Assembly: GCA_902606175.1 (NCBI GenBank)
Contig: CACLEZ010000007.1
Coordinates: 1 to 64,000 of the forward strand
Origin: an uncultured SAR86 cluster bacterium
Lineage (GTDB): Bacteria; Pseudomonadota; Gammaproteobacteria; Magnimaribacterales; Magnimaribacteraceae
Length of the DNA: 64,000 bases
Direction of reading: 5' to 3'
Shown in pieces: positions 44,954 through 53,516 of the stretch (the first letter of the stretch is position 1; every line of letters begins with the position of its first letter). A program made the translations under genes and the position numbers. The notes below the pieces were generated by a model. The model did no database searches. It was not told the DNA's origin and was given only the letters and a program-made list of their open reading frames with translations.

Positions 44954-45817
44954 ATGAAATATACAAAAAAATACAAAGATATAAAAAACGGTAAGATGGC
45001 CTTCATTGATGAAGGCAGTGGTGATACTTTTTTATTTCTACATGGCAATCCAACATCATCTTTTTTATGGAGAAATATTGCTCCCCATGTAGAAGATATT
45101 GGGAGAATAGTGATACCGGATTTAATTGGTATGGGTGATTCAGATAAACTCGAGGGAGTGGATAATCCTGGCTACAATTATCATGGTCAGTATAGTTATT
45201 TAACAGCTCTGATGGACGAGCTAGATTTAGGAGACAATATCCATCTAATTATTCATGATTGGGGTTCCGCCATGGGTTTCCAATTTGCTAGAGAAAACCA
45301 AGATAGAATTAAGTCCATAACCTACATGGAAGCTATCGTTATGCCACTAACTTGGGATCAATGGCCCGATCCTGCAACTAAAATTTTTGGATTATTTAGG
45401 TCTGAAGCTGGAGAGGAACTTGTACTAGAAAAAAACTTTTTTGTTGAAAGAATACTTCTAGCAGATTCTTCAACTGGCTACACAGAAGAAGAAAAATCTG
45501 AGTACATAAGACCTTTTATTAATCCAGGAGAAGACAGACGCCCTACTCTTACCTGGCCTAGACAAATTCCTCTGGATGGTGAGCCGAGCGAGGTTGTTGA
45601 AGAAGTAAGCCTTAATGCTGAATTTCATAAAGAATCGGATATTCCTAAATTGTTTATCAATGCTGATCCAGGTTCAATTCTGATTGGCGATCAGAGAGAA
45701 TTTGCTAGAAGTTGGAAGAATCAGACAGAGATAACAGTGAGTGGAAATCACTTCATACAGGAAGATTCTTCAGAAGAAATAGGTGCTGCTTTAAGAAATT
45801 TCGTGGAAAGTCTTTAA
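44954..45817 (+). CDS. Haloalkane dehalogenase, subfamily HLD-II
   Basis: 287 residues. All five catalytic positions can be aligned with DhaA: Asn32 (HGNPTSSFLWRN), nucleophile Asp102 and halide-binding Trp103 (IHDWGSAMGF), acid Glu126 (YMEAIV), and base His266 (SGNHFIQEDS). The Asn-Asp-Trp-Glu-His set defines the HLD-II group. The enzyme cleaves carbon-halogen bonds, giving an alcohol and halide. It is the last gene of the operon, 4 bases after the amidase gene, and overlaps the convergent hydrolase gene by 4 bases. Confidence 0.93.
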   Translation: MKYTKKYKDIKNGKMAFIDEGSGDTFLFLHGNPTSSFLWRNIAPHVEDIGRIVIPDLIGMGDSDKLEGVDNPGYNYHGQYSYLTALMDELDLGDNIHLIIHDWGSAMGFQFARENQDRIKSITYMEAIVMPLTWDQWPDPATKIFGLFRSEAGEELVLEKNFFVERILLADSSTGYTEEEKSEYIRPFINPGEDRRPTLTWPRQIPLDGEPSEVVEEVSLNAEFHKESDIPKLFINADPGSILIGDQREFARSWKNQTEITVSGNHFIQEDSSEEIGAALRNFVESL

Positions 45818-46698
45818 TTATTTTCTAAGTAAGATTCTAAATCTTTGATAATTGAGTCGGTATATTCCATAGGGAGGAAATGGGAAGCTTCTTTATAATA
45901 ATTAGAATTCCAATTTGGACCAATTTTAAATAACGCCTCTCTGGCTTGAGATGAAAATGTCGAACCAATGCTTCCATAGACTACCTTAACATTCATTTTT
46001 ATTTTCTTGATGTATCTCCAGGTATCCATGGAGGATGATCTAAATGTTGCTGCTTCCCAATTAGGAGAGCACGATAATTCAATACCTGATTCAGTTGGTT
46101 GAGTTCCCCCCTTTAAATAATTTTCTATCCATTCTTGTGACCAAGTGGTAAAGGCGCCTCTTCCAGTATAAGAAGTGACTGCCTCATCAATTGAAGAAAA
46201 GTTTCTTCTTCTTTTTGCTGCACCACCAGCAATAGCCAACTCTCGATTGATACGGAGCATTGACTTTAATCTAAATTTTAAAGACTCCATTGGCCCATAT
46301 AAAACTGGCTCTATCATGAATAAATGTGAGACCTTTCTGGGTTTTAAAGAAGCTATCTTTGCAGCAATGATAGATCCCATAGAGTGTCCTGAAAGGATTA
46401 CGGTTCCGCTTACACTCTCAATAAATTCCTCGCCATCACGGACAAAAACATCCCAGGTCTTTAACTCCTCAGGATTAGATTTAGCAGCAGACAATCCATG
46501 CCCTCTTTGGTCTAAAGCATAAATGTTTATTTCATTGTCATAATGAGATAGCAGTTTGTCGAAAAGAATCTTATAAGTTTCAGAGTTAAAACCTGTTGCG
46601 TGAAAGAAAACAAAATTCTTACTGTTACCTTCAGATTGATGAACCAAGTAAGAGAAGTCTTCACCTTCTTTATTTGTAAAAGTTTTCCTTTCCATCAT
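45814..46698 (-). CDS. Alpha/beta hydrolase
   Basis: 294 residues. HATGFNSETY near 33-42 is the oxyanion region, GHSMGS gives nucleophile Ser106, and EASHFLPMEY near the end supplies His. The Asp is probably in the region after the cap domain. It resembles cytoplasmic esterases and MhpC-like enzymes. Two adjacent ATG codons start the frame. It is convergent with the haloalkane dehalogenase gene and divergent from the FAH gene across 74 bases, so it lies between two catabolic operons. Its substrate is unknown. Confidence 0.83.
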   Translation of the reverse strand: MMERKTFTNKEGEDFSYLVHQSEGNSKNFVFFHATGFNSETYKILFDKLLSHYDNEINIYALDQRGHGLSAAKSNPEELKTWDVFVRDGEEFIESVSGTVILSGHSMGSIIAAKIASLKPRKVSHLFMIEPVLYGPMESLKFRLKSMLRINRELAIAGGAAKRRRNFSSIDEAVTSYTGRGAFTTWSQEWIENYLKGGTQPTESGIELSCSPNWEAATFRSSSMDTWRYIKKIKMNVKVVYGSIGSTFSSQAREALFKIGPNWNSNYYKEASHFLPMEYTDSIIKDLESYLENN

Positions 46699-46740
46699 TT
46701 TTTATAGGTATATAAAGCTTATAAAATACTAAGAATTGCC

Positions 46741-46767
46741 TATAATCAATTTATTAAAAGATAGGAG
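46741..46767 (+). promoter_or_regulatory. Promoter and ribosome site of the FAH-operon
   Basis: A consensus -10 TATAAT (46741-46746) and AGGAG (46763-46767), the latter five bases before the ATG at 46773. The -35 is poor. This gives a leader of about 20 nt, unlike the leaderless genes in the window. Confidence 0.55.
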
Positions 46768-46772
46768 ATCTC

Positions 46773-47636
46773 ATGGCATTTAAATTAGCCAACATATCTG
46801 GCAAAGCAGCTCTTGTAAAAGGTGAACATTATTATGATCTGAAAGTAATATCAAATGATACTTTCGATGAAGATACACTCAATGCCTTAAATCGTTTGGA
46901 CGAACTGCATGAATTGAATGGTATTTTAGATGAAAAAACGCCTACTGGCTTATTAGAAGAAGCTAAAATAGATGCTCCTATTTCTTCACCAAAAAATTGT
47001 TATGCAGTAGGTTTAAATTATAGAAATCATGCCGAAGAGGCCGGTATGGAAATACCTAATGTACCTATGATATTTACTAAACACACCAGTTGCTTAGTTG
47101 GGCCGCATGCAGAGATCGAAATGAGAAGTGATCATGTTGATTATGAAGCTGAATTAGTAGCTGTCATTGGTAAGTCTGGAAAGGATATAAGTGCAGAGGA
47201 TGCGTGGAATCATGTTGCTGGATTATGTGTAGGTCAAGATATCTCTGACCGCGTAGTTCAATTTGCTGCGAAACCACCTCAATTTAATCTAGGTAAATCG
47301 TTTGATACTTTTGGACCCATGGGTCCTTATCTTGTTTCATTAGATGCCTTGGATAATAAAGAAAAACTCAAGATAGAATGTAAGGTCAATGGTGAAATAA
47401 GGCAAAATGACAACACAAATGATCTCATATTCGATATTCCTTCTATTATTAAATATTTATCTGAGATAGTTACTCTTAATGTTGGCGATGTAATTTTTAC
47501 AGGTACACCTGGAGGCGTTGGTGTCATGGAAGGTAAATTTCTAAAAGAAGGCGATGTTCTCACGACAAACATTGACGGTCTTGGTTCATTAGAAAATATA
47601 TGTAAAAGAATTACAAATCATTCGGGGGTTGAGTAA
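46773..47636 (+). CDS. Fumarylacetoacetate hydrolase family protein
   Basis: 287 residues. NYRNHAEEAG, MIFTKHTSCLVGPHAEI and VDYEAELVAVIGK contain the acidic metal ligands of the FAH fold, and GQDISDRVVQF with TPGGVGVM complete it. The family cleaves or hydrates C-C bonds in acylpyruvates such as fumarylpyruvate, 2-hydroxyheptadienedioate or acetopyruvate. It is first in a five-gene operon with VOC, SDR, GST and FAD hydroxylase genes, a set fit for aromatic-ring breakdown. The exact reaction cannot be assigned. Confidence 0.9.
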   Translation: MAFKLANISGKAALVKGEHYYDLKVISNDTFDEDTLNALNRLDELHELNGILDEKTPTGLLEEAKIDAPISSPKNCYAVGLNYRNHAEEAGMEIPNVPMIFTKHTSCLVGPHAEIEMRSDHVDYEAELVAVIGKSGKDISAEDAWNHVAGLCVGQDISDRVVQFAAKPPQFNLGKSFDTFGPMGPYLVSLDALDNKEKLKIECKVNGEIRQNDNTNDLIFDIPSIIKYLSEIVTLNVGDVIFTGTPGGVGVMEGKFLKEGDVLTTNIDGLGSLENICKRITNHSGVE

Positions 47637-47684
47637 GACAAGCTTGCTTAGATAGAATAAATAGATAATTAAATTGGTGAAAAG

Positions 47685-48206
47685 ATGAAACTAGGATGGT
47701 CACACACAGTACTTAATATTCAAGATAAAGAAAAAATATTAGATTTTTATATAAATACTTTGGGCTTTAAAGTTAGTGATAGTGGTCCAATCTTTGAAAA
47801 TGGTCCTGAAATTATCTTTATTAGCTATAATCCTGATGAACATCATCAATTAGCATTTGTCCTAGGTAGAGAAGATATAGGGTCTCCGACTGCTTTGAAC
47901 CACATTTCATTTAGAGTTGAAACATATTCAGAATTGAAAGAGTTCAAAAAGAAATTTGATGCGATCAATCATGAATACATGCCTTTATGCCATGGAAATG
48001 CACTATCCTTTTATTTCAATGATCCTGAGAATAATGGGATGGAGATATTTTTAGATACTCCCTGGGATGTAGAACAACCCCAAGGTGAGCCCTGGAATCC
48101 GGAGTTGGACGAAAAAGATGCCTTAAAATGGGTAGAGAATACATTCAAAGATAAACCAGGTTTTGTACTTAAAGAAGAAAGTACAAAAGAGTTTGTGAAT
48201 AGATAA
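47685..48206 (+). CDS. VOC-family protein, possible single-domain extradiol dioxygenase
   Basis: 173 residues with paired beta-alpha-beta-beta-beta modules. The metal ligands that extradiol dioxygenases and glyoxalase use are all in place: His7 (GWSHTVLNI), His73 (ALNHISFRV) and Glu120 (NGMEIFLD). A C-terminal extension includes PWDVEQPQGEPWNPE. It may be the ring-cleaving enzyme of the operon, since no other dioxygenase is present; many VOC proteins have different reactions. A GGTG lies before the start; a TAGAAT 26 bases upstream could mark an internal promoter. Confidence 0.82.
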   Translation: MKLGWSHTVLNIQDKEKILDFYINTLGFKVSDSGPIFENGPEIIFISYNPDEHHQLAFVLGREDIGSPTALNHISFRVETYSELKEFKKKFDAINHEYMPLCHGNALSFYFNDPENNGMEIFLDTPWDVEQPQGEPWNPELDEKDALKWVENTFKDKPGFVLKEESTKEFVNR

Positions 48207-48222
48207 TTGATGGGATTTAAAT

Positions 48223-48996
48223 ATGACTAATACAACATCCAATAAAGTAGCGATAATAACTGGCGGAAGTAGAGGCGTAGGAGCAGCTACAGCAAAATTG
48301 CTCGCTTCAAAGGGATGGAACGTGACCATAACATGTACAAGTTCTATTCAAGATGCAAATGAAGTAGTCCAAGAATGCGAGGGATTAGGAGTCGAAGCTC
48401 TATCCATAAAGGCAGATGTTTCTGAGAATGATGATTGTGTAGAAACAGTCCAACAAACGATCAAAAAATGGGGACGAATCGACGCGCTTGTAAATAATGC
48501 TGGAACAACAAAATTTGTATTTAATCATGCCGATCTCGATGGTTTAGATGCAGATGATTTTTTACATATATACAAAGTTAATGTTGTAGGACCTTTCCAG
48601 ATGGTAAAGGCTTGTAAAGAAATGCTTATGAAAAGTGAGAATCCAAGTGTTGTGAATATTTCATCCATTGCCGGGATTAAAGGAATTGGTAGCTCCCTTG
48701 CCTATGCATCATCAAAGGGTGCGTTAAATACAATGACGAAATCTATGGCCAGAAATCTCGGTCCTATTAGAGTCAATGCAATTTGCCCTGGTTTTATTCA
48801 AGGGGATTGGTTAAAAAAAGGCATGGGTGATGATCTTTATAATGCAGCAAAGGAGAATTTAACATCTAGTACTCCACTAAAACTTACTGTTACTCCTGAA
48901 CAAGTTGCTGAAGGTATATATAACTTTATTGAAATATCAAAAGTAGTAACTGGTGAAACAATGCTCATGGATGGTGGACATCACCTTATTGTCTAA
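48223..48996 (+). CDS. Short-chain dehydrogenase/reductase
   Basis: 257 residues. TGGSRGVGAATA at 13-24, NNAG, Ser in NISSIAG, YASSKGAL with Tyr and Lys, and NAICPGF. The C-terminal LMDGGHHL is the usual SDR ending. A GGGA site precedes it. It might oxidise a cis-diol or reduce a ketone in the aromatic route; no specific substrate is read. It lies 16 bases after the VOC gene. Confidence 0.9.
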   Translation: MTNTTSNKVAIITGGSRGVGAATAKLLASKGWNVTITCTSSIQDANEVVQECEGLGVEALSIKADVSENDDCVETVQQTIKKWGRIDALVNNAGTTKFVFNHADLDGLDADDFLHIYKVNVVGPFQMVKACKEMLMKSENPSVVNISSIAGIKGIGSSLAYASSKGALNTMTKSMARNLGPIRVNAICPGFIQGDWLKKGMGDDLYNAAKENLTSSTPLKLTVTPEQVAEGIYNFIEISKVVTGETMLMDGGHHLIV

Positions 48997-49014
48997 TATT
49001 TTGTTCTAAAATAA

Positions 49015-49938
49015 ATGCAAAGGATGCAAGTAGGCCTTCAAGATTACCTAGTCGAACAAACCTCAGCAGAATGGACTCTTTATCATAATGATTTTTCACT
49101 CTGTTCCAGGAAAGTAAGAATTTGTCTGCACGAGGTAGGTTTCAAATATGATTCAAAGCATATAGATCTTATTGAAACAGGAAAGTATGAAGTGGCCTCA
49201 AAATCATTTTTAAAAATAAATCCAGGAGCAACAGTTCCTGTCTTGCTTAATAAAGGTAGGCCAATATACGAATCACATGAACAAATTAAATTCATATTCA
49301 ATAGTAAGGAAAACTTTAATACACTTGAAGACCGTGATGTGAAATCAATAGATTATTGGACAGATAAAGCGTCGATGGTTGGTAATCCAGTAAAAGGTCA
49401 TAAAAAATATGCAGGTAATACGATTGGACCCCTTACCTTTCCACTTTTTACAACTATGTTAAAAAACGTCTCCATCCTAGAAATCATGAAAGGATTAATT
49501 TCACACCCAATGAAACAGAGAGTATTAATTTTTTTGCTCCTAAAAATATTTGGGTTTACTTTCATAAAATTGCCACCGATTCAAAATCTTATTCAATCTG
49601 CTTTTGAGGAACTGAATAAACATTTATGCGAGTTAGAGACTGAATTGTCATCGAGTAAAAAAGAATGGCTCGCATCTGATAATTTCTCTCTCGCAGATAT
49701 AAGCTGGTCAGTTATCCTTCATCGCCTTGATGAGTGTGGTTGGAGCGATCTATTATTTCAGAACAAACCATTCATTAAATCTTATTATGGAAAAATTAAA
49801 GAAAGAGATAGTTTCAAAAATGGAATAGTTGATCAAAATAATCCAAACCTTGAAAAGGGCATTAAAGATCTCAAACTTGCCATTCAAAATAATCAATTTC
49901 TTAAGTCCTTCCATGAGGAACTGAGTACCTTAAATTAG
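49015..49938 (+). CDS. Glutathione S-transferase family protein (zeta/GDAP1-like)
   Basis: 307 residues, about 90 longer than a usual GST. The thioredoxin-like domain begins at LYHNDFSLCSRKVRICLHEVG, whose SxCSxxVR pattern resembles zeta and GDAP1-type GSTs; NPGATVPVL with cis-Pro and ESHEQIKFI follow. The central insertion (about 140-185) is rich in hydrophobic residues. Zeta GSTs act as maleylpyruvate or maleylacetoacetate isomerases, which would fit beside a FAH hydrolase. The start could also be nine bases later. It overlaps the next gene by one base. Confidence 0.85.
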   Translation: MQRMQVGLQDYLVEQTSAEWTLYHNDFSLCSRKVRICLHEVGFKYDSKHIDLIETGKYEVASKSFLKINPGATVPVLLNKGRPIYESHEQIKFIFNSKENFNTLEDRDVKSIDYWTDKASMVGNPVKGHKKYAGNTIGPLTFPLFTTMLKNVSILEIMKGLISHPMKQRVLIFLLLKIFGFTFIKLPPIQNLIQSAFEELNKHLCELETELSSSKKEWLASDNFSLADISWSVILHRLDECGWSDLLFQNKPFIKSYYGKIKERDSFKNGIVDQNNPNLEKGIKDLKLAIQNNQFLKSFHEELSTLN

Positions 49939-51452
49939 TGAATCATTTTGATGTTGCTATCATAGGTTTGGGACCTGCCGGCAGCATGGCAGCATTGCTC
50001 TTAGAATCTTACGGAATGAAAGTTCTGTGCATCGATAGAGAAAAGGAAATTTACAATCTACCAAGAGCAGTAACTGTTAGTGATCAAGGCTTTAGAATGT
50101 GTCAATTAGCTGGAATTGATGACATTTACCTAAAAAATAGCACTATTCTTGGAGGTGCTTACTTCTCTAATAAAAATTTGGAAATTATTGGTGGTTCTAT
50201 TGATTTAAAAGGTTTTGTATCAGCAAATGGTTGGCCGGCATCAAGCCTGTTTCATCAGCCCTTCACAGACCGTGATATTAGAAATAAATTAGAAAATTCA
50301 AATGTTGAAATTATTTTAGAACATGAATTCATAAGTCTAAATCAAAATCAAGAATCTGTTAGTTTTAAAACTATCAATTTAAGGAATCAAGAAGAAAAAG
50401 AATTTACTTCTAGATATTTAATAGGTTCTGATGGTGGGTCAAGTGTTGTAAGAAAACAACTAGATATTCCTCAAGAAGACTTAAACTACAATCGTGATTG
50501 GGTCGTAATTGATGTAGAGCTTAACAACCCAGATAAACTTGGAGATAAATTAATACAAGTTTGCGATAAGGAAAGGCTTGCAACTTTTGTTCCTTCTCAC
50601 TTACCTTTTCGAAGATGGGAATTTATCATTCATGAGCATGAGGATAAGGAGAGCTTCTTAGAAGATACGATTATTCATGAACTAATAAGTAAATGGTTGA
50701 AGCCAGAAGAATATAGAATCATAAGAAAGGCTGTTTACCAGTTCCATTCAGTAATTGCTAAGAATTTTCAAAAAGGGAACTGCTTTCTAGTAGGCGATGC
50801 TGCACATCAAGCTCCTCCTTTTATGGGAGAAGGAATGATGTCTGGTTACAGAGATGCAGTAAACTTATCCTGGAAAATCGCGACATCAATTAAAAATAAA
50901 TTGAATGCAAATTTAATAGATACCTACGAAATAGAGAGAATTCCTCACTCTAGATTTGTTGTGAAAAATTCTGCAGGTATTGGAGAATTAATGGAAGCTT
51001 ATGCTGAGGCAGAAACTCCAGAACAGGTTGCACAAGATTTAGTTCAAAAGGGTTATGGATCCTTTATATTACCTAATCTAACAAAAGGTCTATTTTTCGG
51101 TGGAAAAGCAGATGAGTCAATGAATGCTGGAGAGATTTTCCCCCAACCCGTAGAGTTTGAAAATAAAGAAATAGTAAGGAGAATGGATCATATTTTAGGA
51201 AAAGGGTTTTCTTTAATATCAAACTATCCATTTGAAATTTCTGAAGATAATCATGAATTTCTTGATTTATTAGGGTGCAAGTTAGTCACTCTTGAAAAGA
51301 AATATATTGCAGAAAATCCTTGGATGAAACCTCTATTGGAAAAGGATAGAACTTATCTTATTAGACCTGATAGGTATATTTTTGGATCAACAAATTCAAA
51401 TATTTCTATTGATATGCTTATCAATGATTTAAAAATGAGAATAATGAATTAA
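49938..51452 (+). CDS. FAD-dependent aromatic hydroxylase (MhpA/PHBH-like)
   Basis: 504 residues, GTG start overlapping the GST stop. GLGPAG at 10-15 binds the FAD dinucleotide; SRYLIGSDGGSSVVRK is the DG motif; LVGDAAHQAPPFMGEGMMSGYRDAVNL is the GD motif with the MhpA-type Pro-Phe-Gly variants. It hydroxylates a phenolic ring using NAD(P)H and O2. As the last gene of the operon, it would supply a diol for ring cleavage. It resembles 3-(3-hydroxyphenyl)propionate hydroxylase, but the substrate is not shown. Confidence 0.9.
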   Translation: MNHFDVAIIGLGPAGSMAALLLESYGMKVLCIDREKEIYNLPRAVTVSDQGFRMCQLAGIDDIYLKNSTILGGAYFSNKNLEIIGGSIDLKGFVSANGWPASSLFHQPFTDRDIRNKLENSNVEIILEHEFISLNQNQESVSFKTINLRNQEEKEFTSRYLIGSDGGSSVVRKQLDIPQEDLNYNRDWVVIDVELNNPDKLGDKLIQVCDKERLATFVPSHLPFRRWEFIIHEHEDKESFLEDTIIHELISKWLKPEEYRIIRKAVYQFHSVIAKNFQKGNCFLVGDAAHQAPPFMGEGMMSGYRDAVNLSWKIATSIKNKLNANLIDTYEIERIPHSRFVVKNSAGIGELMEAYAEAETPEQVAQDLVQKGYGSFILPNLTKGLFFGGKADESMNAGEIFPQPVEFENKEIVRRMDHILGKGFSLISNYPFEISEDNHEFLDLLGCKLVTLEKKYIAENPWMKPLLEKDRTYLIRPDRYIFGSTNSNISIDMLINDLKMRIMN

Positions 51453-51478
51453 TAGGCTAAATTTAGTTGGGCTTAAAA

Positions 51479-52012
51479 TCAATTCTTCCAAAATTTGATC
51501 ATGTTGATGGTGGTGAGATCTTTAGCAATAAAATGATGATATAGAGAAGCAAGAATATGAATTACAACAAAGGCTATAATTAAATTTGTGAAAATCTCAT
51601 GAAAAAATCTAATAGCATCATAGATCTGCAGGTCTCCATTACCCGTCGTTAAATTTAGTGCATTAAAAGCAAAAATCGGGTCAGTTGCATACCTGGCCGT
51701 TAAAATACCGGTAACAACCAATCCACCCATCAAGAAGTAAAGTCCGTAGTGACCTATTTTAGCTGAAATCACTTGCCATCTCGGCATAGATTCAGGATAT
51801 CCTGGAGATCCATATTTATATCTTAAGAAAACTCTCAATATAAAAAGAAAAGTTATGATAAGTCCCATACTGGTATGATCAATCCTTGATTCCAGTCTAT
51901 CTAAGATATCCATTTCTCCACCAAATTTTTGGGCTATATTGAGATCCAACATAATGATGATGGCCATAATCCAATGAATTATCTTTTGAGATTTTAAAAA
52001 ATCAGACTTCAT
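51479..52012 (-). CDS. Cytochrome b561-family protein
   Basis: 177 residues, four hydrophobic helices. Heme-ligating histidines lie in QKIIHWIMA (His13), SRIDHTSMG, FFHEIFTN and VVIHILASLYHH. This is the YceJ-like cytochrome b561 layout, which accepts quinol electrons at the inner membrane. Its start lies at the stop of the lipoprotein gene, so they are coupled. It is the last of a minus-strand redox cluster. Confidence 0.9.
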   Translation of the reverse strand: MKSDFLKSQKIIHWIMAIIIMLDLNIAQKFGGEMDILDRLESRIDHTSMGLIITFLFILRVFLRYKYGSPGYPESMPRWQVISAKIGHYGLYFLMGGLVVTGILTARYATDPIFAFNALNLTTGNGDLQIYDAIRFFHEIFTNLIIAFVVIHILASLYHHFIAKDLTTINMIKFWKN

Positions 52013-52384
52013 CTACTTGAAAGGCTTACAATCTAAGGCAAACAAATAACTTTGTATATTACTTTCATCAATATCGCCCCATACTCTGCAAAAGGTTCTT
52101 CCGTCTTCTCTATTTCCAAACTCTAGTTCTACGACCTTTAAACGAAATAAAACTTCATCCGTATTCTTTCTTGTTACTTCATAAAAACCATCCATAAAAA
52201 CTTTTTGTCCGGTGACATCTACTGAGTAAATCATTTCCATTTTTTCTTTAGTAACATGCATGAAATTAAGTGGGCCACTCCACTCAACACCATTAGGTTG
52301 AGATGAATTTGAGCAAGAGCCCAAAATACAACTCATTATGAAAACTACCGATTTATGTTTTATCTTTTGTCCTATAGTCACCAA
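52013..52384 (-). CDS. Probable lipoprotein of unknown function
   Basis: 123 residues with a type II signal peptide: VVFIMSCILGSC, lipobox LGSC with acylated Cys near 24. The mature part contains two further cysteines (RTFCRVWGD, FALDCKPFK) that may pair. The frame begins with TTG GTG; no SD is clear, and the ATG at 52336 would truncate the signal sequence, so a longer start is needed. It overlaps the crotonase gene by 32 bases and abuts the cytochrome b561 gene. No family recognised. Confidence 0.65.
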   Translation of the reverse strand: MVTIGQKIKHKSVVFIMSCILGSCSNSSQPNGVEWSGPLNFMHVTKEKMEMIYSVDVTGQKVFMDGFYEVTRKNTDEVLFRLKVVELEFGNREDGRTFCRVWGDIDESNIQSYLFALDCKPFK

Positions 52385-53183
52385 AGTCTTTATCTCTTTT
52401 ATCCAATGCTTCTTTTAATCCTGATGAAAGCTCTTTGAGGTGTTCTTTGGTTGAATTGCTATGCATTGCGAGCGCTTGTAATTCAGTCCCTGCTCTTATG
52501 CCGTCTCTCATGCCCATTATCTCCATCTGTCTATGTATGGATCTTTTATTGATTGCTTGGATGTCTGAAGGTACTTTAGCTACTTTACTGGCAATCTTTT
52601 CGACTTCTTTTGACAGAATATTTTCAGAGAAAGATTTATTTGCAAAACCATTTTTTGCTGCTTCTTTTCCTGATATCGTTTCTCCAGTAAGCATCATCTC
52701 CATTGCATTCCTCATTCCTAACAACCAAGGAAAAAATTGATTATCTGGAGGGCTCATTGATCGTACTACTGGATACCCTATTTCGGCATCATCTGAGCAA
52801 TAAACTAGATCACAGGAAGCGGCAAGTTCAGTTCCCCCCGCAAGACAATAGCCATGAACTTCGGCTATAACAGGTGTTGAAAGATCCCATATCTTAAATG
52901 CCCCCTCTACAACATGACGAGGCCAAAAGCCATCTGTCTTACTAGAGTGATATGGCAGATCTTTACTATTATCATAAGAGAGATCATAACCTGCACAAAA
53001 ACAAGACCCCTTACCGGATATGATGATAGCTTTTACTTCTGGATCGCTATCTAAAGTCTCTAAGCAAGAAAAAAGCTCTTTTCTTAATGGATTGCATAGG
53101 GCATTCCGTTTATCAGGTCTGTTTAAAAGAATACGCCTTACCGAGGGCTTAATTTCGATACATTCAATAAATTCATAGTCCAT
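52353..53183 (-). CDS. Enoyl-CoA hydratase/isomerase family protein
   Basis: 276 residues. NRPDKRNALCNPLR and CFCAGYDLS form the first oxyanion half, and HGYCLAGGTELAASCD carries Glu119 at the Glu144 position of hydratases. The second acid is replaced by Val139, so it may hydrate poorly or catalyse a different crotonase reaction. The third crotonase of the window. It lies 9 bases after the Rieske gene and overlaps the lipoprotein gene by 32 bases. Confidence 0.87.
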   Translation of the reverse strand: MDYEFIECIEIKPSVRRILLNRPDKRNALCNPLRKELFSCLETLDSDPEVKAIIISGKGSCFCAGYDLSYDNSKDLPYHSSKTDGFWPRHVVEGAFKIWDLSTPVIAEVHGYCLAGGTELAASCDLVYCSDDAEIGYPVVRSMSPPDNQFFPWLLGMRNAMEMMLTGETISGKEAAKNGFANKSFSENILSKEVEKIASKVAKVPSDIQAINKRSIHRQMEIMGMRDGIRAGTELQALAMHSNSTKEHLKELSSGLKEALDKRDKDFGDYRTKDKT

Positions 53184-53192
53184 AAATGGATA

Positions 53193-53516
53193 TTACTCTG
53201 AAATCCTTTTTTTAACACTAATAGAGGTACCCTCAATTAATATTTCAAAAGTTTCTAAATCTTCGAAGGCGGGAGGTGATTGTACAGATCCATCTGTTAA
53301 ATCAAACACTGCACCATGTACGGGACAAGTTATAAAATTATCTATTATTTGACCTCCACAAAGTGGAATGTCTGCATGGCTACATTTATCCTCTACAGCA
53401 AATACACCTTTGGTTGTATGACAAATTAAAATATCTATTCCATCTAATTGGACAGATTGAGATTGGTTGATATCTATATCTGTTATGTCCGCAACATTGA
53501 TAAATTCATCACTCAT
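53193..53516 (-). CDS. Rieske [2Fe-2S] ferredoxin
   Basis: 107 residues, the length of BphF/NirD-like Rieske ferredoxins. The cluster ligands are Cys45 and His47 (CSH) and Cys64 and His67 (CPVHG). There is no signal peptide. Such proteins pass electrons to ring-hydroxylating oxygenases; no oxygenase alpha-subunit gene is visible here. The start overlaps the transporter gene by 8 bases. Its electron partner is unknown. Confidence 0.92.
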   Translation of the reverse strand: MSDEFINVADITDIDINQSQSVQLDGIDILICHTTKGVFAVEDKCSHADIPLCGGQIIDNFITCPVHGAVFDLTDGSVQSPPAFEDLETFEILIEGTSISVKKRISE

